DNA of 64,000 nt from Streptomyces sp. M92 (GCF_028473745.1 NZ_CP101137.1:6386001-6450000), one strand, 5' to 3'. Positions 43,089 to 51,580 are shown, counted from the stretch's first letter. Notes: generated by a model not told the origin, from the letters alone. Made by a program: numbers and translations.

Positions 43089-43637
43089 GTGATCAGTCAC
43101 CCAAGCAGACACTGCACGGTGGAGCTCCAAGCCCTGCCGTCGCGGATCGGCCAGGTCCGCAGAATCGTATCTGCGCAATTGCGCTACTGGCATATGGACC
43201 CCCTGATCGACCGGGCCGCGCTCGGCGTGACGGAGTTGTTGACCAACGTCCACCTGCATGCCCGTCCCGACAAGATGTGCACCGTGGAGATAGAGCTGCT
43301 CCTTGACCGGCTCACCGTCTCCGTGCGCGACCACGATCCGCGGCTGCCCGTGGTGGACGACGCCGCACCGCTGGCGACGTGCGGGCGCGGGCTCTCCATG
43401 GTGGCCGCGATGAGTGAGAGCTGGGGCGCCCGGCCGGACGGTGAGTCCGGCAAGGTCGTCTGGTTCACGCTCCCCACGGCCCTGCCCGCCGCGCAGGTCA
43501 CCGCTCCACCCGTCACCGCGCACCCGCCCCGGCGTCTGGTCGAGGAAGTGCCGGCCGCCGCGTTCGCGGAGGTCGAGCACGCGGTCGACGTCGGCAGACC
43601 CCAACCCGCTCCCGCCCGGTCGGCCGTTGCCGGCTGA
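43089..43637 (+). CDS. HATPase_c anti-sigma-factor-type (RsbW-like) ATP-binding protein
   Basis: The 182-aa protein carries a GHKL ATP-binding domain: N box ALGVTELLTNVHLHARPDK (about residue 40, ExxxN), G1-type RDHDPRLPVVDD and G2 GRGLSMVAAM (about 103). The C-terminus is a Pro/Ala-rich tail. Streptomyces has dozens of these; they act as anti-sigma serine kinases or partners of anti-anti-sigma factors and are important for stress and development. The GTG at 43089 has GGGGAG 8 nt upstream; the open frame from 42918 lacks conserved sequence. No anti-anti-sigma gene is adjacent. Confidence 0.88.
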   Translation: MISHPSRHCTVELQALPSRIGQVRRIVSAQLRYWHMDPLIDRAALGVTELLTNVHLHARPDKMCTVEIELLLDRLTVSVRDHDPRLPVVDDAAPLATCGRGLSMVAAMSESWGARPDGESGKVVWFTLPTALPAAQVTAPPVTAHPPRRLVEEVPAAAFAEVEHAVDVGRPQPAPARSAVAG

Positions 43638-44128
43638 CCGGGCGGTGACCTTTCGCCGCCGCGGGCCGACAGAGCCTTGCCCACCGGCGACGACGGCGGG
43701 GGCGCCACGCGCCTCGTGGTGCCGGTCTCCGCAGCGCCGGGCCCGCCATCGGGTCTCGTGGTGTACTCCGGCGGTCGGTACCGGCGGGGCGTCCCGCCTC
43801 GTCCCGCGCTCCGGCGATCAGTACGGGCGAGGACACCGCGCGCCTTGTGACTCGCGCCGGCGATCCGCGCCGGTGAGGACGATCCACCCTGGACGCCCCG
43901 GCCCGCCGTACCGGCCGAGGTGCCGGGCTCGCGGGTGCGGCCCCGGCCGTGCGCCGACCGGTGGCACCGGCCGGCCGCGCACCGGCGCCCAAGTGGGGCC
44001 CGTAGTGCTGCCGGACCGAGTGGTGTCCGCACGGCGGCGGGCCCCGCTGAGGACTTGGAGCCACGCGAGCGGGGCCCGCTGGACGCGGGCCGCTGGCCGA
44101 TGACGGCGGCCCGGCCGCGGCCGTGAGG
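43638..44128. other. Non-coding region with degenerate 30-50-bp repeats
   Basis: There is no supportable gene. Units beginning CCGGCGAtC-like and followed by ACSGGCGRGGAC and CGCCTCGTG recur at 43684, 43737, 43768, 43811 and 43857 with irregular spacing (31-53 bp). The last 170 bp is CCGG-rich without units. Frames on both strands are interrupted or carry no codon signal. Confidence 0.55.
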
Positions 44129-44752
44129 TCACTCGTTCGCGACGGCCCGCGGCACGTCCGTCTGCCGCACGGTGCGGCCGAGGAGGCCCAGCACCTCGCC
44201 GCCGGAGCGGGAGCCGAGGTTTCCGGTGGGCTCGTCGGCGAAGACGACGTCGGGCCGCGCGGCGAAGGCGCGGGCCACGGCCACCCTTTGCCGCTGACCG
44301 CCGGAGAGTTCGGCGGACCGGTGGCGGAGGCGGTCGCGCAGGCCCACGAGGTCGGCGAGGGCGTCGACCCACTCGGTGTCGCCCCGGCGGCCCGCCAGGT
44401 CTAGAGGAAGGGTGACGTTCTCGGCGACGGTGAGCGTCGGCACCGGGGCGAAGGCCCGGAAGGCGAAGCCGACGCGGTCGGGGCGCAGTCGGGTGAGGCG
44501 GCGGTCGTCGAGGGTGCCGAGGTCGGTGTCGCCGATGCGGGCCGTGCCCGAGGTGAGGGTGTCCAGTCCGGCGGCGCGGTGCACCAGGGTCGACTTGCTG
44601 GAGCCCGAGGGTCCCGTGATCGCGGTGAAGCGGCCGGCCGGGGAGTCCACGCTCACCCCGTCCAGGGCGCGTACGGCGGTGTCGCCACCGCCGTACGCCT
44701 TCACGGCGTCGACGACCCGGGCGGCTGCCCGGACGGCGGTCGTCGTGGTCAT
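44129..44752 (-). pseudogene. Decayed ABC transporter ATPase (LolD/MacB type)
   Basis: The 207-aa frame aligns with the ATPases of LolD/MacB-like exporters but has lost key residues. Walker A is GPSGSSKST, with the conserved Gly before Lys replaced by Ser. The Q-loop, normally FQxFNLLPTLT, is FRAFAPVPTLT, so Gln is Arg. The signature LSGGQRQRVAVARA and Walker B VVFADEPTG are intact, but the D-loop is NLG instead of NLD. The protein stops at TVRQTDVPRAVANE, before the His switch (HD) that ends the family, so about 40 residues are missing. No permease gene is adjacent. The ATG at 44752 overlaps the stop of the SHOCT gene (ATGA). It may still be translated but cannot be a normal ATPase. Confidence 0.75.
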
Positions 44753-45033
44753 GCCGCACCGCCCTTGCCCGGGCGGCCGAACCGCTCGTCCAGCACCGAC
44801 AGCCGGCGCCAGTACTCCTCCTCGTCGATCTCGCCAGAGGCGAAGCGGTGGCCGAGCACGGTGATGGGCGAGTTGTCCTCGGCGGTGGCCGGTCGGCCGG
44901 GGCCGCGACGGCCGCGCCACACGGTGCGGCGGAGCAGTGTGACGCCGCCAGCGATCACCAGGGCCCAGATCAGGGGGAAGAGCAGGACCCAGGGACCGGG
45001 CCCGCCGTCGCCGAAGTGTGCCAGGGTCTGCAT
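44749..45033 (-). CDS. SHOCT-domain membrane protein
   Basis: The 94-aa protein has a single span at about residues 12-34 (GPWVLLFPLIWALVIAGGVTL), a basic linker and a C-terminal SHOCT motif (VLGHRFASGEIDEEEYWRRLSVLDE shown as VLGHRFASGEI and EEYWRRLSVL). SHOCT domains are short helical oligomerisation motifs of unknown role. The ATG at 45033 has GAGGAG 9 nt upstream; a TTG at 45042 is also in frame. It is coupled by a 4-bp overlap to the decayed ABC ATPase. In other Streptomyces such a gene commonly precedes an intact ABC exporter. Confidence 0.85.
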   Translation of the reverse strand: MQTLAHFGDGGPGPWVLLFPLIWALVIAGGVTLLRRTVWRGRRGPGRPATAEDNSPITVLGHRFASGEIDEEEYWRRLSVLDERFGRPGKGGAA

Positions 45034-45212
45034 GTCGTCCAACTCCTCGGTCGCGATGTGCTGCGTGTCGTTTCCGAGCGTCGTCCCGTCAGGGGGTCCG
45101 TGGCGTCGTACGGCCAGCGGCAGCGCGCGTACCCCGCGGGGAGTACCGCGGCCGCCCGGCCGTGCTTCTTCGCGCGCCCCTCGGCGTCCGCGACCACGTA
45201 CGTGTCATCACC

Positions 45213-45218
45213 TAGGTT
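45213..45218 (+). promoter_or_regulatory. -10 element for a leaderless VOC transcript
   Basis: TAGGTT lies 6 nt upstream of the ATG at 45225. Confidence 0.5.
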
Positions 45219-45224
45219 GGGTCC

Positions 45225-45623
45225 ATGTTGAGACTCGGCATCCCTGTCATCGGCGTCACGGACGTGCCGCGCGCCGTGGAGTTCTGGACGGCGGCCCTGA
45301 ACCTGGTCGTCTCCGAGGAGTGGGCGAGCGAGACCTGGCGGACGCTGGATCACGCGGACGGCTCCGGGCGGGCCCTCGGGCTGCTGTACAGCGAATCGCC
45401 GGCCGAGCCGCGTCCCCGGATCCACCTGGACCTCTTCGTGGACTCGGCCGAGGAGCAGCAGGCGGAGGTGCGGCGGCTGACCGGTCTCGGTGCGCGGGCC
45501 GTCGACTGGGACCTGTACCCGCCCGACCCGGACTTCGTCGTCCTCGCCGACCCGGACGGCAACATCTTCTGCGTCGTCGACCTCGCCCACGCGCCGAGCG
45601 GCGGTGACCGCCCGGCGGCCTGA
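45225..45623 (+). CDS. VOC/glyoxalase-like protein
   Basis: The 132-aa protein has the two beta-alpha-beta3 modules of the vicinal-oxygen-chelate fold: GIPVIGVTDVPRAVEFWTAA, LGLLYSESP, RIHLDLFVDSAEEQQAEVRR and VLADPDGNIFCVVD (separate parts). The metal-binding His/Glu positions of true glyoxalase I are not clearly all present; HLDLFV and the DPDGN block are typical of uncharacterised VOC proteins. It is likely leaderless from TAGGTT at 45213. It is convergent with the ROK gene, 18 bp apart. Confidence 0.9.
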   Translation: MLRLGIPVIGVTDVPRAVEFWTAALNLVVSEEWASETWRTLDHADGSGRALGLLYSESPAEPRPRIHLDLFVDSAEEQQAEVRRLTGLGARAVDWDLYPPDPDFVVLADPDGNIFCVVDLAHAPSGGDRPAA

Positions 45624-45641
45624 GGAGGTCGGGTGCCGTCC

Positions 45642-46880
45642 TCAGGCCAGCGCGCCCAGCGGGTCGTCCAGGACCGGCTGCCAGGCCAGCTCGGCGGCGC
45701 CGACCAGGCTGTTGTGGTCCAGGCCGCAGGGCAGGATGGGCACGCCGCCGCTCTGGCCCCACAGGCTGCGGTCGGCGACCACGGCGCGCAGCCGTTCGGG
45801 GTCGGCGTCGAGGAGCGCGCGGTGGAGTCCGCCCAGGACGATGCGGTCCGGGTTGAGGATGTTCACCAGGCCGGCGAGGCCGAGGCCGAGGCGGTCGATG
45901 AGGGTCTCGGTGGCGGTGCGGACGGCCGGGTCGGCGTAGTGGCCGCGGATCAGGTCGTACGACTGCTGGAGCAGGGAGACCTCCGGTCCCGGCTCGCGGC
46001 CCGCCGCGGTGAGGAAGGCCAGCGGGTCGGTCTCCACGTCCAGGCAGCCCCGGCTGCCGCAGTGGCAGGGGCCGCCGTCGGGGTTGACGGTGAGGTGGCC
46101 GACCTCCAGGGCGAGGCCGGAACTGCCGCTGTGCAGGCGGCCGTCGAGGACGAGGGCGCCGCCGACGCCGCGGTGGCCGGTGGCCACGCACAGCAGGTCG
46201 CGGGCGCCGCGTCCGGCGCCGTGCCGGTACTCGGCGAGCGCGGCGAGGTTGACGTCGTTGGCGGCGAAGGCGGGGCCGTCGAGGCCGGCCGCGCGCACCT
46301 GTTCGGCGAAGATCCGCCGCACGGGGGCGCCCGCGGGCCAGGCGAGGTGGAGCGGGTTGAGGGCCAGGCCTTCGGGCTCCGCCACGGCGGACGGCACGGC
46401 GAGTCCCGCGCCGACGCAGCGCCGGCCGGTCTCCCGCAGGAGTGCCGCGCCCGCCTCGACGACGGAGCCGAGCACCTTCGCCGGGTCGGCGTCCACGACC
46501 TCGCAGCCGGGGGCGGTGGCGACGATGCGGCCGCCGAGGCCGACCAGGGCCGCGCGGAACCCGTCGGCGTGGACCTGCGCGGCGAGGGCGACCGGCCCGT
46601 CCTCGGCGACCGCGAGACGGTGCGAGGGCCGCCCCTGGGAACCGGCGGCCGCGCCGGGCCGGGCGTCGACCCGGATCAGGCCGAGCGCCTCCAGTTCGGC
46701 GGCGACCGCGCCGGCGGTGGCCCGGGTCACGCCGAGTTCCGCGGTGAGGACGGCCCGGGTGGGGGCGCGTCCGGTGTGCACGAGCTCCAACGCGGGTCCG
46801 AGCGCACCGCGCCCCCGGTCCAGCCGCGTCCTCGAGGTGGTCCCTTCCCCCGCCGCCCGGGGGTCCGCCTTGCCGCTCAT
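45642..46880 (-). CDS. ROK-family transcriptional regulator (second)
   Basis: The 412-aa protein has an N-terminal winged helix (TRAVLTAELGVTRATAGAVA, ELEALGLIRVDARPG) and a ROK domain with the zinc motif CHCGSRGCLDVE (about residue 270). Unlike the ROK at 10348, its catalytic block FAANDVNLAALAEYRHG retains the Asp after Asn, so sugar-phosphorylating ability cannot be excluded. Such proteins usually repress sugar genes. No sugar operon is directly adjacent, but the aldolase/SIS cluster lies 2 kb away on the same strand. AlkB is 37 bp upstream. Confidence 0.92.
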   Translation of the reverse strand: MSGKADPRAAGEGTTSRTRLDRGRGALGPALELVHTGRAPTRAVLTAELGVTRATAGAVAAELEALGLIRVDARPGAAAGSQGRPSHRLAVAEDGPVALAAQVHADGFRAALVGLGGRIVATAPGCEVVDADPAKVLGSVVEAGAALLRETGRRCVGAGLAVPSAVAEPEGLALNPLHLAWPAGAPVRRIFAEQVRAAGLDGPAFAANDVNLAALAEYRHGAGRGARDLLCVATGHRGVGGALVLDGRLHSGSSGLALEVGHLTVNPDGGPCHCGSRGCLDVETDPLAFLTAAGREPGPEVSLLQQSYDLIRGHYADPAVRTATETLIDRLGLGLAGLVNILNPDRIVLGGLHRALLDADPERLRAVVADRSLWGQSGGVPILPCGLDHNSLVGAAELAWQPVLDDPLGALA

Positions 46881-46917
46881 GAGGGGGAGTCTCCCATGAT
46901 CCGCGGGTGCGGTGGTC

Positions 46918-47598
46918 CTAAAGCCCGTGGTCCTGGAGCCCGCTGACCCGGAGCGTGATGTTCAGCCGCCCGGTGAGCCCCAACTCGGGCGGTGCGGTGC
47001 CCGGGTGCACGCGCGGCACCCCGTGGTACGCGAGCCGGGAGGGCCCGCCGAAGACGAAGAGGTCGCCGCTGCGCAGCTCGACGTCGGTCCAGGGACGGTT
47101 CCGGGTCCCGGGGTTGCCGAAGCGGAAGACGCAGGTGTCGCCGAGGCTCAGGGAGACCACGGGCGCGCCGGACTTCTCGTCGGCGTCCCGGTGCATGCCC
47201 ATCCGGGCGTCGGCGTCGTAGAAGTTGATCAACGCGATGTCGTAGGGCGGGTCCGCCGCCGCGTCGGCGCCCAGCGCATCGATGTCCAGCGCCTCGGTGA
47301 CCGCCCGGCGGGCGAGTTCGCCGAGCCGGGCGGGGAAGGGCTTCACGGGCGCGCCGTCGCCGTCGACGACGGTGCGGGCGTACGCGTACGGGTGCCAGTG
47401 CCATCCGAGGCAGACCTGCTTCGCGGTCATGGTTCCGCCGCCGGGTGTGCGGACCGTGCGCAGCCCGGCCGGCGGGCGGGCCCACTCGCGGCACGCGGAC
47501 AGCAGCTCGCGCTGGAGCGCGGGCTCCAGCCAGTCGGGGACGTGCACGGCGCCGGGCGCGATCTCGGCGCGTGCCCTGGGGAACAGCTCGGCCTCCAT
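46918..47598 (-). CDS. alkB: AlkB-family alpha-ketoglutarate-dependent dioxygenase
   Basis: The 226-aa DNA/RNA repair oxygenase has the Fe(II) ligands His-x-Asp in MGMHRDADEK (about residue 131) and a distal His in LAYHGVPRVHPG (about 187), and the alpha-ketoglutarate-binding Arg in RLNITLRVSG near the C-terminus. ALINFYDADARMGMHRD and SLSLGDTCVFRFGN are characteristic of AlkB itself (as opposed to human-type homologues). It reverses alkylation lesions in nucleobases. It is divergent from the rRNA methyltransferase gene across 55 bp. Confidence 0.95.
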   Translation of the reverse strand: MEAELFPRARAEIAPGAVHVPDWLEPALQRELLSACREWARPPAGLRTVRTPGGGTMTAKQVCLGWHWHPYAYARTVVDGDGAPVKPFPARLGELARRAVTEALDIDALGADAAADPPYDIALINFYDADARMGMHRDADEKSGAPVVSLSLGDTCVFRFGNPGTRNRPWTDVELRSGDLFVFGGPSRLAYHGVPRVHPGTAPPELGLTGRLNITLRVSGLQDHGL

Positions 47599-47638
47599 GC
47601 CCCCATCCTGCCCGACACGGCCTGAGCTGCGGCTCGGC

Positions 47639-47644
47639 TAGCCT
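47639..47644 (+). promoter_or_regulatory. -10 element upstream of the RlmG-like gene
   Basis: TAGCCT lies 9 nt upstream of the ATG at 47654, allowing a leaderless or nearly leaderless mRNA. Confidence 0.4.
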
Positions 47645-47653
47645 GGACGCACG

Positions 47654-48829
47654 ATGAACGACCGCAGCGACCTTACGACGGCCCCGTGGGGCGAGATGAC
47701 GACCCCGTGGGGCGAGCAGGTGCTCTCCCGCTTTCCCGAGGACCCCCGCGACCGGCTCCGGGCCTGGGACGCCTCCGACGAGTACCTGCTCGGGCACCTC
47801 GCGGACCAGGACGTGCCGCTGTCCGGCACGGTGGTGGTCGTCGGCGACCGCTGGGGCGCGCTGGTGACGGCGCTGGCCGCGCACCGGCCGGTGCAGATCA
47901 CCGACTCCCACCTCGCCCGGGAGGCGACCCGCGCCAATCTGAAGCGGGCGGGCGTCGAGCCTGACGGCGTACGGCTGCTCACCACGCGGGACACCCCGCC
48001 GGAGCGGATCGACGTGCTGCTGGTGCGGGTGCCCAAGAGCCTGGCACTGCTGGAGGACCAGCTGCTGCGGCTGGCGCCGGCGCTGCACGAGGGCACGGTC
48101 GTGGTCGGCACCGGGATGGTGAAGGAGATCCACACCTCGACGCTGCGGCTGTTCGAGCGGATCGTGGGCCCGACCCGTACCTCCCTGGCGGTGAAGAAGG
48201 CCCGGCTCATCTTCGCCACGCCGGACCTCTCGCTGAAGCGGCCCGCCAATCCCTGGCCGCTGAGCTACCGGCTCCCCGACGACGTCGGACCGGTCTCCGG
48301 GCGGACCGTCGTCAACCACGCCGGTGTCTTCTGCGCGGACCGGCTCGACATCGGCACCCGCTTCTTCCTCGGGCACCTGCCGGACACCGGCGGCCTGCGG
48401 CGGGTGGTGGACCTGGGCTGCGGCAACGGCGTGGTCGGTACGGCGGTGGCGCTGGCCGACCCGGACGCCGAGGTGCTGTTCACCGACGAGTCGTTCCAGG
48501 CCGTGGCCTCGGCACGGGCGACGTGCGAGGCGAACGGGGCGGCGGGGCGGGCCGGGTTCCGGGTGGGCGACGGGCTGGCCGGGGTGCCGGACGGCAGTGT
48601 CGACCTGGTGCTGAACAACCCGCCCTTCCACTCCCACCAGGCGACGACCGGCGCCACCGCCCGGCGGATGTTCACCGGGGCGCGGCGCGTGCTGCGCCCC
48701 GGCGGTGAGCTGTGGGTGGTCGGCAACCGGCACCTGGGCTACCACGTCGCACTGCGGCGGCTGTTCGGCAACAGTGAAGTGGTCGCGAGCGACCCCAAGT
48801 TCGTGGTGCTCAGGGCGGTCAGGAAGTAG
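47654..48829 (+). CDS. rlmG: RsmC/RlmG-family rRNA guanine N2-methyltransferase
   Basis: The 391-aa protein has two MTase-fold halves. The N-terminal half (VVVVGDRWGALVTALAAH, ITDSHLAREATRANL) is degenerate, while the C-terminal half is catalytic: VVDLGCGNGVVGTAVALADP (motif I, about residue 255), FTDESFQAVA and the catalytic NNPPFHSHQ (about 318). This two-domain layout and the length match RlmG (23S rRNA G1835) and RsmC (16S G1207); RlmG is about 378 aa and a closer length match. The target nucleotide needs testing. Confidence 0.82.
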   Translation: MNDRSDLTTAPWGEMTTPWGEQVLSRFPEDPRDRLRAWDASDEYLLGHLADQDVPLSGTVVVVGDRWGALVTALAAHRPVQITDSHLAREATRANLKRAGVEPDGVRLLTTRDTPPERIDVLLVRVPKSLALLEDQLLRLAPALHEGTVVVGTGMVKEIHTSTLRLFERIVGPTRTSLAVKKARLIFATPDLSLKRPANPWPLSYRLPDDVGPVSGRTVVNHAGVFCADRLDIGTRFFLGHLPDTGGLRRVVDLGCGNGVVGTAVALADPDAEVLFTDESFQAVASARATCEANGAAGRAGFRVGDGLAGVPDGSVDLVLNNPPFHSHQATTGATARRMFTGARRVLRPGGELWVVGNRHLGYHVALRRLFGNSEVVASDPKFVVLRAVRK

Positions 48830-48840
48830 GGCGCGGGCGG

Positions 48841-49725
48841 TCACCCCGTAGTACGGGCGATCACCCCGATGAGCGTCGACACCGTCCGCACCATGGCATC
48901 CCGTCCCGCGGTGAGGTAGCCGCGGGAGTCGGCCGCCTCGGGGCGGGCGGCCAGGTACTCCCGGATCGCGCCGGTCATGGCGAGGTTGAGCGCGGTGCCG
49001 ACGTTGACCTTGGCGATGCCGCCGGCGACGGCCGTGGCGAGTTCGTCGTCCGGGACCCCCGAGGAGCCGTGCAGCACGAGCGGCACGTCCAGGGCGCCGG
49101 ACAGGGCCTTGAGCAGGTCGTGGTCGAGGATGGCGGTGCGCGTCGTCATGGCGTGGGAGCTGCCGACGGCCACGGCCAGGGCGTCCACGCCGGAGTCGGC
49201 GACGAAGGCCCGCGCCTCGGCGGGGTCGGTGCGGGCGCCGGGCGCGTGGGCGTCGAGCGGCGGTGCGGCGGCTCTCCCCCGCCCGCCCGGCCCGGCCTTG
49301 CCGCCGACCTCCCCCAGCTCCGCCTCGATCCACAGCCCCCGGGCGTGCGCCCAGTCGGCGGCGGCCCGGGTCGCCGCGAGGTTCTCGGCGTACGGCAGCC
49401 GGGAGGCGTCGTACATCACTGAGCTGAATCCGGCGTCCGGGGCCTGGCGCAGCAGGCCGTCGCTCTGGACGTGGTCGAGGTGCAGGGCGACGGGCACGGC
49501 GGCGCCCTCGGCGGCGGCCACGGCCGCGCGGGCCAGCGGCAGCAGGCGGCCGTAGCGGTACTTCACGGCGTTCTCGCTGACCTGGAGGACGACGGGCGTG
49601 CGCACGGCCTCGGCGCCCGCTATGACGGCCTCGACGTGCTCCAGGGTGATGACGTTGAAGGCGGCGACGGCGGAGCGCGCGGCTGCGGCGCGGGCCACCA
49701 GGTCGCCGGTGTTGGCGAGGGGCAC
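48841..49725 (-). CDS. Class II fructose/tagatose-bisphosphate aldolase-like enzyme
   Basis: The 294-aa protein has class II aldolase motifs: VPVALHLDHVQSDGLLRQ (about residue 80, Zn/Asp loop), LWIEAELGEVGGK (about 130), GSSHAM (about 190) and LHGSSGVPDD (about 225). It is of GatY/KbaY/AgaY type rather than housekeeping FBA in length and in its glycine-rich loop. It splits tagatose-1,6-bisphosphate or a related ketose-bisphosphate. The SIS isomerase gene lies 60 bp upstream in the same direction, and a divergent DeoR gene follows, the layout of an N-acetylgalactosamine/galactosamine or tagatose pathway. Confidence 0.88.
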   Translation of the reverse strand: MPLANTGDLVARAAAARSAVAAFNVITLEHVEAVIAGAEAVRTPVVLQVSENAVKYRYGRLLPLARAAVAAAEGAAVPVALHLDHVQSDGLLRQAPDAGFSSVMYDASRLPYAENLAATRAAADWAHARGLWIEAELGEVGGKAGPGGRGRAAAPPLDAHAPGARTDPAEARAFVADSGVDALAVAVGSSHAMTTRTAILDHDLLKALSGALDVPLVLHGSSGVPDDELATAVAGGIAKVNVGTALNLAMTGAIREYLAARPEAADSRGYLTAGRDAMVRTVSTLIGVIARTTG

Positions 49726-49785
49726 GGTCTCTCTCTTCCCCCGGGTTCTTCCCCGGGCGCCGGGTGGCGGCTGTGGGGGCGGTCG

Positions 49786-50667
49786 TCAGGGGGCGAGGAT
49801 CACCGAGCGGGTGAGGTGGCGGGGCCGGTCCGGGTCGAGGCCCCGGGAGGCGGCGACGGCGACGGCGAGCCGCTGGGCGCGGACCAGCTCGGCGAGCGGG
49901 TCGAGATCACCGGGCACCCACATAGCACCGGTGTCCCGGACCTGTCCGGCCAGCCCCTCGGGCGCCTCGCCGAACATCCAGGTGGCCGTGCCCGCGGTGC
50001 TGATGCTGATGGGGCCGTGTCGGTACTCCATCGCCGGGTATGCCTCGGTCCACGACAGGGAGGCCTCGCGCATCTTCAGGCCGGCCTCGTTGGCCAGTCC
50101 GACGGTCCAGCCCCGGCCGAGGAAGGTGAACTGGGTGCGCTCGACGAGTCCTTCGGGCAGTTCGGCCGTCAGGGCGGTGCGGGCGTCGGTGACGACCGTG
50201 TCCGTGTGCAGGCCGAGGTGGGCGCGGAGCAGGGTCAGGGCGGTGGTCGCGAACCGGGTCTGTACGACGGACCGTTCGTCGGCGAAGTCGAGCACGACCA
50301 CGTCGTCGGCGGCGGTCATGACCGGCGTGGCCGGGTCGGCGGTGAGCGCGACGGTCCGGGTACGGCCCTTCAATTCGGCGAGCAGCTCCAGTACTTCGGT
50401 GGTGGTGCCGGAGCGGGTGAGGGCGACGACCCGGTCGTACGCGCGACCCCGCGGGAACTCGGAGGCGGCGAACGCGTCGGTCTCGCCCTGGCCCTGGTCC
50501 TCGCGCAGTGCCGCCGCCGACTGGGCCATGAAGTACGAGGTTCCGCAGCCGACGATCGCCACCCGCTCCCCCGCCGCCGGGAGCGCCGCCGCGTGCCGTG
50601 CCGCCTCGGCGGCGGCGCGTGTCCAGCACTCGGGCTGGCTGTTGAGCTCGTCTTCGACATACGTCAT
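49786..50667 (-). CDS. SIS-domain sugar isomerase/deaminase, AgaS-like
   Basis: The 293-aa protein has two SIS domains. The first shows RVAIVGCGTSYFMAQSAAAL, ALTRSGTTTEVLELLAEL; the second shows FTFLGRGWTVGLANEAGLKM and EAYPAMEYRHGPISIS (parts listed separately). EYRHGP is the usual signature of the C-terminal half of GlmS and of AgaS-type deaminase/isomerases that act on sugar phosphates. It probably converts galactosamine-6-phosphate or a related aldose/ketose. The ATG at 50667 is preceded by a promoter (50712-50739) embedded in inverted repeats that should bind the divergent DeoR regulator. Confidence 0.88.
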   Translation of the reverse strand: MTYVEDELNSQPECWTRAAAEAARHAAALPAAGERVAIVGCGTSYFMAQSAAALREDQGQGETDAFAASEFPRGRAYDRVVALTRSGTTTEVLELLAELKGRTRTVALTADPATPVMTAADDVVVLDFADERSVVQTRFATTALTLLRAHLGLHTDTVVTDARTALTAELPEGLVERTQFTFLGRGWTVGLANEAGLKMREASLSWTEAYPAMEYRHGPISISTAGTATWMFGEAPEGLAGQVRDTGAMWVPGDLDPLAELVRAQRLAVAVAASRGLDPDRPRHLTRSVILAP

Positions 50668-50701
50668 GCCGCACACTCCCCGATCACCGAACGGTCTGAT
50701 T

Positions 50702-50753
50702 GTTCCTGCAAGATATAGCCATCTTTCGAGCACACTCAAGCAATCTTGGGAAC
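50702..50753. promoter_or_regulatory. Multipartite operator of the amino-sugar cluster
   Basis: GTTCC-TG-CAAGAT (50702-50714) is mirrored by ATCTTG-GGAAC (50743-50753), and a second palindrome AAGAT-N6-ATCTT covers 50710-50725. Three related half-sites in one divergent promoter region fit a DeoR repressor that loops or bridges. Confidence 0.6.
50712..50739 (-). promoter_or_regulatory. Promoter of the SIS/aldolase operon
   Basis: On the minus strand TTGAGT (50734-50739) and TATATC (50712-50717) are separated by 16 bp, a good vegetative promoter. It is covered by the operator half-sites. Confidence 0.6.
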
Positions 50754-50800
50754 TGTGCGGTGCGCTAGGGTCGGCGGGAGATCGAAGAACGGAGGCGCGG

Positions 50801-51580
50801 ATGTCGCGCGACGCCCGCTGGAAGGCGCTGCTGGAGCTGCTCGTCGAACGCGGCCGGCTGGACGTCGAGGAGGCGGCGGCCGAACTGGAGGTCTCGGCCG
50901 CGACGATCCGCCGTGACTTCGACCGGCTGGCGGAGCAGCAGATGCTGGTGCGCACCCGCGGTGGCGCGGTCGTGCACGGGGTGTCGTACGAACTGCCGCT
51001 GCGGTACAAGACGGCCCGCAACGCCTCCGAGAAGCAGCGCGTCGCCCAGGCGGTCGCCGCCCTGGTCGCGCCGGGCGAGGCGGTGGGACTGACCGGGGGG
51101 ACGACCACCACCGAGGTGGCGCGCGCGCTGGCGGTGCGCGCGGACCTCGCCTCGGGCACGCCGGCGCTGACCGTGGTCACCAACGCGCTCAACATCGCCA
51201 ACGAGCTGGCGGTCCGGCCGCAGTTCAAGATCGTGGTGACGGGCGGGGTGGCCCGGGCTCAGTCGTACGAGCTGATCGGGCCGCTCGCGGACGGGGTACT
51301 GGGCCAGGTGACGGTCGACATGGCGGTACTGGGGGTCGTCGCCTTCGACGTCACGCACGGCGCCGCGGCCCACGACGAGGCGGAGGCGGCGATCAACCGG
51401 CTGCTGTGCGAGCGCGCCGAGCGCGTGGTCGTCGCCGCCGACTCCAGCAAGCTGGGCCGGCGGGCCTTCGCCCGGATCTGCGCGACCGAGTCGGTGGACA
51501 CGCTGGTCACGGACGGGTCGGCCGATCCGGACCTGGTGCGGCGGTTCGAGGAGTGCGGGGTCCGGGTCGTGCTGGCCTGA
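50801..51580 (+). CDS. DeoR-family regulator of the amino-sugar cluster
   Basis: The 259-aa protein has the DeoR helix-turn-helix (RGRLDVEEAAAELEVSAATI, RRDFDRLAEQQMLVRTRGGA) and sugar-phosphate domain (GLTGGTTTTEVARAL, VVTNALNIANELA, VVTGGVARAQSYELIGP, VVVAADSSKLGRRAFA). It is divergent from the SIS/aldolase operon over 133 bp and probably represses it until a sugar phosphate is bound, as in AgaR-type regulators. GGAGG lies 6 nt before the ATG at 50801. The following 700 bp is gene-free. Confidence 0.92.
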   Translation: MSRDARWKALLELLVERGRLDVEEAAAELEVSAATIRRDFDRLAEQQMLVRTRGGAVVHGVSYELPLRYKTARNASEKQRVAQAVAALVAPGEAVGLTGGTTTTEVARALAVRADLASGTPALTVVTNALNIANELAVRPQFKIVVTGGVARAQSYELIGPLADGVLGQVTVDMAVLGVVAFDVTHGAAAHDEAEAAINRLLCERAERVVVAADSSKLGRRAFARICATESVDTLVTDGSADPDLVRRFEECGVRVVLA

